DNA of 64,000 bases from Sclerodactyla briareus (Eukaryota > Echinodermata > Holothuroidea > Dendrochirotida > Sclerodactylidae), in contig JAODTK010005787.1 in NCBI GenBank assembly GCA_026419785.1, positions 81,087-145,086 of the forward strand, written 5' to 3'. The notes under the pieces were generated by a model. That model was given only the letters and a program-made list of their open reading frames with translations, made no database searches and had not been told where the DNA came from. Shown piece after piece: positions 59,306 to 64,000 of this stretch. A program made the translations under genes and the position numbers. Each line of letters begins with the position of its first letter. Position 1 is the stretch's first letter.

Positions 59306-61496
59306 CTTCTTTAGACGCTCACAAAATAATTTTATCAAAAAGGTTTAGTGGAATTTCATTGCAGTTTATATGCAAAATACCAACTAAAATAAGTATTGTG
59401 AGCGAGAATTTCCTTGTGTTTTGGAATATTGAATCACGAAAATCGCCACGAAATTCAGACCTTACGTTCATTTTCAACTTTTCCCAAGTTTTCCATTATT
59501 CTCGAATTTGGGTATTTTCGTCCGTGGTTTCTAATCTTCAGATTTTTTCCTGCAACTCCGACCAAGTCTAAGATATTATGAATGATGTTTGCCCCAAAGT
59601 TGTCTGTACGCATCCATGTAACTTACATCTTATATATGGGCAGAATTTACATTTTGCACATAACTTGGGGTTGCAAAACCCTCACATGCCAGAGTTGTGT
59701 AAAGTTTGCAATAGAGATAGCTGGCGTATACACGAGGACTAGTTCCATGGGCGCAGTCTTTTTGGAAGTCCTACGTAGGCCATAAATATGTTTCCGTTTT
59801 CCACTCTTGACCACCTGGGACCCTCACTTTCAGCCAGAGGTGCACCTTGCCTCTTACGAAAAGCTGTAACAAATGGACCGTGTAAGGAAGCACTCACGGA
59901 AATATTGGCCACACATCAGTGAACAATTGATAGTCCTCATGCATCGTAGCGACTGTAGAATAATGAATCGAAGGAGGAAAAGGTTGTGATGACTGTTGGC
60001 ATAGGCGTAACGGGATCCCTCTAATTGGGTCAGACAAAAGGGTTTGCCCAAATCGTAAAGTAGAACGACAGAAATGCAGCCCCGCGCGCAAACGCTCGAA
60101 AATTTGGCATGTTTTCAGGGCGTCTTTGATTTGAAAATTCAGGCCAGTCAGGAGACATTTGTTGGGCATTCCTTTCACTTATTATGTCAAATTTTCCTCG
60201 ATTTATGTCAGTTTGGTGCCGAATTTCTCATATTAGAAAATATACGATACGCGATTTGGTTAGTCTGAGCCAAAAGTCATAGCAGGTGATTTACAATTAG
60301 TAAATTGTGAACCAAAACTCCATGGCATGCGACTCACAATCTTTTGCTGTCTCGTTTGCACCATGGGCCCCGGACTGCTACGAAATTGGAGTGCATGTAT
60401 ATCGAGCCTTCAGCTGGCCAGAAATGCCAGTCTAGGGTAGAAAATAGGTGTAGAATTATAGTAATATAATTTATAATACAAGAGTGCACTCGAAAAAACG
60501 CCCTTATTACTCTCAACGTACAAGAGTATTCTCGTGGCTGCCTTGGACTCCCTCAACAACATGTCTACCTATGTGTTATGCCTATATTAATAATAGCCGA
60601 GATCTTCGAATTTCAAAATTAGAAATACAGTCCAGATAAATGATCCACAATGCACCGTGCCACGTCACACGCTTCACTTTAGCTGTCTCGACATAGCGGA
60701 GTGAACTCAATTGAGGGGTCAGTAAGGGCTGTCTACTCCTCCAAACTAACAAAAATGTGACTTTGCCAGGGTGAAAAATTACACTTGCAACTGAAAGAAG
60801 ACACATAGAAGAAAAACAAAATAGGGCCTTATCAGGGCAGGAAATATAGAGACCCTTCCCGTCGTCTCTTCGAACCCTCTCCTTTTCATCGATGTTAAGA
60901 AATATGTCTAAAATAAATTATTTGAATATATTGTTCAACTAGCTTCCTATGGACATGGCATTCTTTCTTTGGAAAATCGAATAGTCTCACTTATGTTTCG
61001 AATGGAAAATTGGCATAAAAAGCTTCATATTGCCAGAATAGCCTTCAAATGCATTGCTACACGACACTATAGAAACAACAGTCCAGTCGTCTGCGCACGT
61101 AAATTTTTGAACATCAGGTTCGGAATAAAGGCCACTGTGGTCTTTGTGAGGGCTTCCTAAAATAGTTTTCATCACACACAGACACTTAACGACTACGTGT
61201 GTAGATTACGGACAGGTAATTTCGTCTTCATCGAGAATGAAAAAGTGGGGCGACATCTGGATATGATGTCCCTCCCTCCAGGAATCGACGCCTATGCTCC
61301 TTTCCCACACTTTCCCAGTACCACCTCCAATTCCGCTAAACTGACACAATTCCTGCACGTTACACAAAATTGTCCCTTGGTAGTCTCTGAAATCTGACCC
61401 TTTGATATAGCCTGAACGGAAATAATCGCCCTACATACGCAGCTCACGCAAAACACCCACTTGCCCTCCAGGTGTGCAAACGAACACGATACACAG
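59306..61496. other. Unassigned non-coding stretch
   Basis: Unique-looking AT-rich sequence with short open frames only. No supported gene or RNA. Confidence 0.4.
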
Positions 61497-61497
61497 C

Positions 61498-61523
61498 AGA
61501 GAGAGAGAGAGAGAGAGAGAGAG
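61498..61523. repeat. GA microsatellite
   Basis: Uninterrupted GA tract of about 26 bases. Confidence 0.95.
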
Positions 61524-61996
61524 GGGTGCTCACAAAGTATCAATTTAGCTAACTTTATTTCGACCTCGGTCGAACTTTCAAACAAGAATACAATAATGGT
61601 CAAATCGATAAAAGAAAACTAAGATAAGGCCTACACTATAACTAGATATGCCTTTACACTATAAACACGAAAGCACATCAGCAAAATGCACTACAGCAGC
61701 AAGCACACTAACTCGCTAACGAAAATTCAATAGTGATGGCAATGCTACCAGAAAATGCCGAGGCTACCTGCTCCGTGGGCCCAGGTTAGCAGGATATAAG
61801 AAGACGAGTGAGGACGAAACAGACAATAGGCTCATACAAAGACAATAGCCAAATCTCAAGGCTCACCATAGCAACAGAAATACACACAAGAAAAAAAACG
61901 CTGGAAAGCTAAATATCACTGGAATGGATGAATGCAGAAAAGCTAGGCCTAGCTAGTGACTGTGAGGGAACAAGCTGGTCTTATACAAAATAACCC

Positions 61997-62052
61997 CCAG
62001 ACAAAAAAAAAAGTAACTTACCCACCCCCCCAAAAAAAAAAAAAAAAAAATC
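61997..62052. repeat. A/C low-complexity tract
   Basis: Alternating A and C runs, ending in 20 or more A. Confidence 0.9.
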
Positions 62053-62394
62053 CAAACAGCGCAAAATCAGAAATCCGACCACAGAACACACCACTCCACA
62101 GGAGAAATAAACTTAATAACGATAAATGGAAAGAGAACGGAATCGAAGGCGTATCTACCGTTGAGTAAGTAGTTGTTAGAAAGATATCCCATAGAATTTA
62201 TCGCTTGTTGTATACGACATATCGATATACGCATGGTATATGTGCTTATTTTGCAGTCCGGTTTCAGGTTTGGGTTGCTTAATTTGACCTTCCTTTTTAT
62301 GCCTCTGTGGAACCAATACCTATCTTTCCCAACTAAATAGGACATATCGGACCTTGGCCCCTGGGCGGCCGCGGAGATCACGGGTGGGGGGGGG

Positions 62395-62475
62395 TGGGGC
62401 GGGTCCTCCCCAATATTTGGGTAGGGGACCTATATCGAATATGTTCTCTCCCCCAATATTTTGCGGACTGGTGAG
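62395..62475. repeat. C-rich repeat with paired CCCCCAATATTTTG blocks, copy 2
   Basis: Same layout as 53,665-53,745: two C-rich/AATATTT blocks about 50 bases apart with a complementary GGGTAGGGGA between them. Confidence 0.6.
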
Positions 62476-63139
62476 AAATACCCTACGATTAGGGGTACAG
62501 TACGGCCATACACCAAGGCCTATACATATTTCTAATAAGATTGCCTCAACATACCAAAAATCTGCGCTGAGCGCGCTGTATTATCTTTTCCGTTACTTGA
62601 ATAATACAGGAGGCACATGCACAATAACTCTCGTCAGATTCTGCCAATATGTTTTTATCCACACCTAGTCATCATCTACAAGTGCGGGGAAAGGGAAAGC
62701 ACAGGAGAATTTGGTTCCGCTCCCCCTACCAAGGCTGAATCTGACAAACTGCCATTTTCCCCAACACTGCAATAACCAAGGCCCCCCCCCTAGAGGTTAG
62801 TCTACTTCTGATCATTATTATTACTAATCACACTGGCTTTGCCAGCCTGATGTGCTCCTTGATGATGACACAAAAATAACAGGGTGGGGATGGTTCCACT
62901 TGAGTATGGAGGTTTACGCGATTGGACGTATTGGCGCGAAGGCGGGGCAAAACAATTCGGTAGAGCATTGGAAATGACCACCTTTTCCGCTGATGGCCTC
63001 GACTTTTTTTTTCAATCTAAACGTCGCAGAAAGCAACATTCCAATGACAGTAATGCGGGCAACCTCTAAACAATTGGAAGGGGCCCCAAGGGCAGCCGAA
63101 GACCTCTAAAAAGGATTATGGTAAGAATGTATGGAGAGT
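62476..63139. other. Unassigned
   Basis: No supported feature; open frame 62,884-63,069 has no recognisable domain. Confidence 0.4.
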
Positions 63140-63149
63140 TGAAAAGGAA

Positions 63150-63615
63150 TGAATATAAACTCTCGAATCAGTTTTCGGAAAATTCATTGTCAATTTTGGT
63201 GATTTTGCTTACTGCCCATAAATGCCGAATCTACAGTAAGTGAATAAACATCGATCAAGTCCTCAAGAACCGGCCTGTTTCTCCAAATTCAAAATTAGGA
63301 AATTTATTGCGATTTTAGGGATGTTGCTAACGCTATAGGTAAGGAAAAACATTGATAAGTTCCTCCAAGAACGTTTCTCTAAATTCAAAAATTTTTCATG
63401 TTAGCGCTGTGCTTACCTCCACATGCGTTCCTGCAACCTGGAGGGGGGGTCTGTAAACGAATATGTAATGTGGTTTGTATGATCGCGTCAACGACGGCGG
63501 CCCGAATTGTGGAATAGGGCCTGAACATCGATCAGTTCCTCCAAGAAGAAAGTTCCTATGAAATTTAGGATTGCGGAACATGGAAATGTATTGCCAATTT
63601 ATAGGGATTTTGCGG
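63150..63615. repeat. Short irregular tandem repeat related to the 55-kb repeat
   Basis: 'aacatcgatcaagttcctc'-type blocks recur near 63,247, 63,349 and 63,525, alternating with 'ttgtcaattttggtgatttt'-like blocks near 63,188, 63,307 and 63,591. The second block resembles 'ttatcaattttagcaatgct' at 55,090 and 55,655. Confidence 0.55.
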
Positions 63616-64000
63616 GTACCTGTTCAAAATTTTCAGTACGCGAAATGTTACAAAGTTCATACAAAAAACTGCTGAAAAATGATTTTCGTGATGCACTTGC
63701 CTTCACATCAATAACATATTCCCTTCCCTTCCAGTGTGTAATGGAAACCAAACTCATTCAAATTTGCCTGAATTATGCAAATAAAGCCTAACTCACTTTT
63801 ACATCCCTTAGGAACCCAATGGTCGACCACATCACCAGGTTTTGTGGAGACAAACCTAAATATTAGCATAAAGTACATGAATATTTATTTGATCTATTCA
63901 CTTAGCCATATTCCATGCGGTAAATCTAATCAGTTCTCTCAATATCTAGCCTATGTCGAGGGCCTCCTGGCGGATATTTTCTTTTCATCCTTCAGTATGG
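63616..64000. other. Unassigned window end
   Basis: AT-rich, no supported feature. Confidence 0.4.

Noticed and set aside
62354-62668. 104-codon plus-strand frame
   Set aside because: Starts in the C-rich repeat and has no recognisable fold or partner exon.

Overview
The window is eukaryotic, metazoan DNA, dominated by introns and repeats. It has no operons, no bacterial-style gene packing and no long open frames. The only host gene I can identify is kindlin (fermitin, the FERM-domain integrin activator related to UNC-112), read on the minus strand. Exon 1 is at 35,529-35,690, exon 2 at 15,732-15,962 and exon 3 at 14,798-15,200. The splice phases match across both introns, and intron 1 spans about 19.6 kb. 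I found no later kindlin exons down to position 1, so the rest of the gene probably lies beyond the left edge. The kindlin sequence, CR1/L2-like retroelement relics, a tRNA-derived SINE, short inverted-repeat elements and TGACC-rich repeats suggest a marine invertebrate, perhaps an echinoderm or another non-vertebrate deuterostome. The species is not determinable from the sequence alone, and this assignment is low confidence.

Layout. 0.4-1.1 kb: old diverged ~135-bp tandem repeat. 1.6-4.3 and 7.4-10.1 kb: two direct copies of a 2.7-kb hierarchical repeat (three ~600-bp units, three ~150-bp units, then a CGG-rich end). 11.4-11.9 kb: short inverted-repeat transposon with a 6-bp target duplication. 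14.3-14.9 kb: kindlin exon-3 sequence repeated three times in tandem. 14.8-35.7 kb: the 5' part of kindlin. Its first intron holds a fresh 259-bp tandem duplication, two SINE copies, a 0.5-kb repeat whose second copy is inverted at 58.8-59.3 kb, and a dimeric ~309-bp satellite at 27.1-30.0 kb ending in a CA microsatellite. 36.3-40.6 kb: a 2.1-kb unit duplicated in tandem. 46-64 kb: richer in CpG, with three relics of non-LTR reverse transcriptase, two neighbouring inverted-repeat elements, and several related repeats carrying short GC-rich hairpins.

Two observations stand out. Three different repeat families carry direct TGACCT/AGGTCA half-sites at 10-bp (DR4), 7-bp (DR1) and 11-bp (DR5) steps, like reiterated nuclear-receptor binding sites. 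Kindlin also has tandem copies of the 3' part of its third exon, one still open with a good donor and one degraded.

Single-base indels are concentrated in 1.5-10.1, 27-30 and 35.5-40.6 kb, and they frameshift kindlin exon 1. Exons 2 and 3 are clean. This looks more like uneven assembly accuracy than a dead gene.
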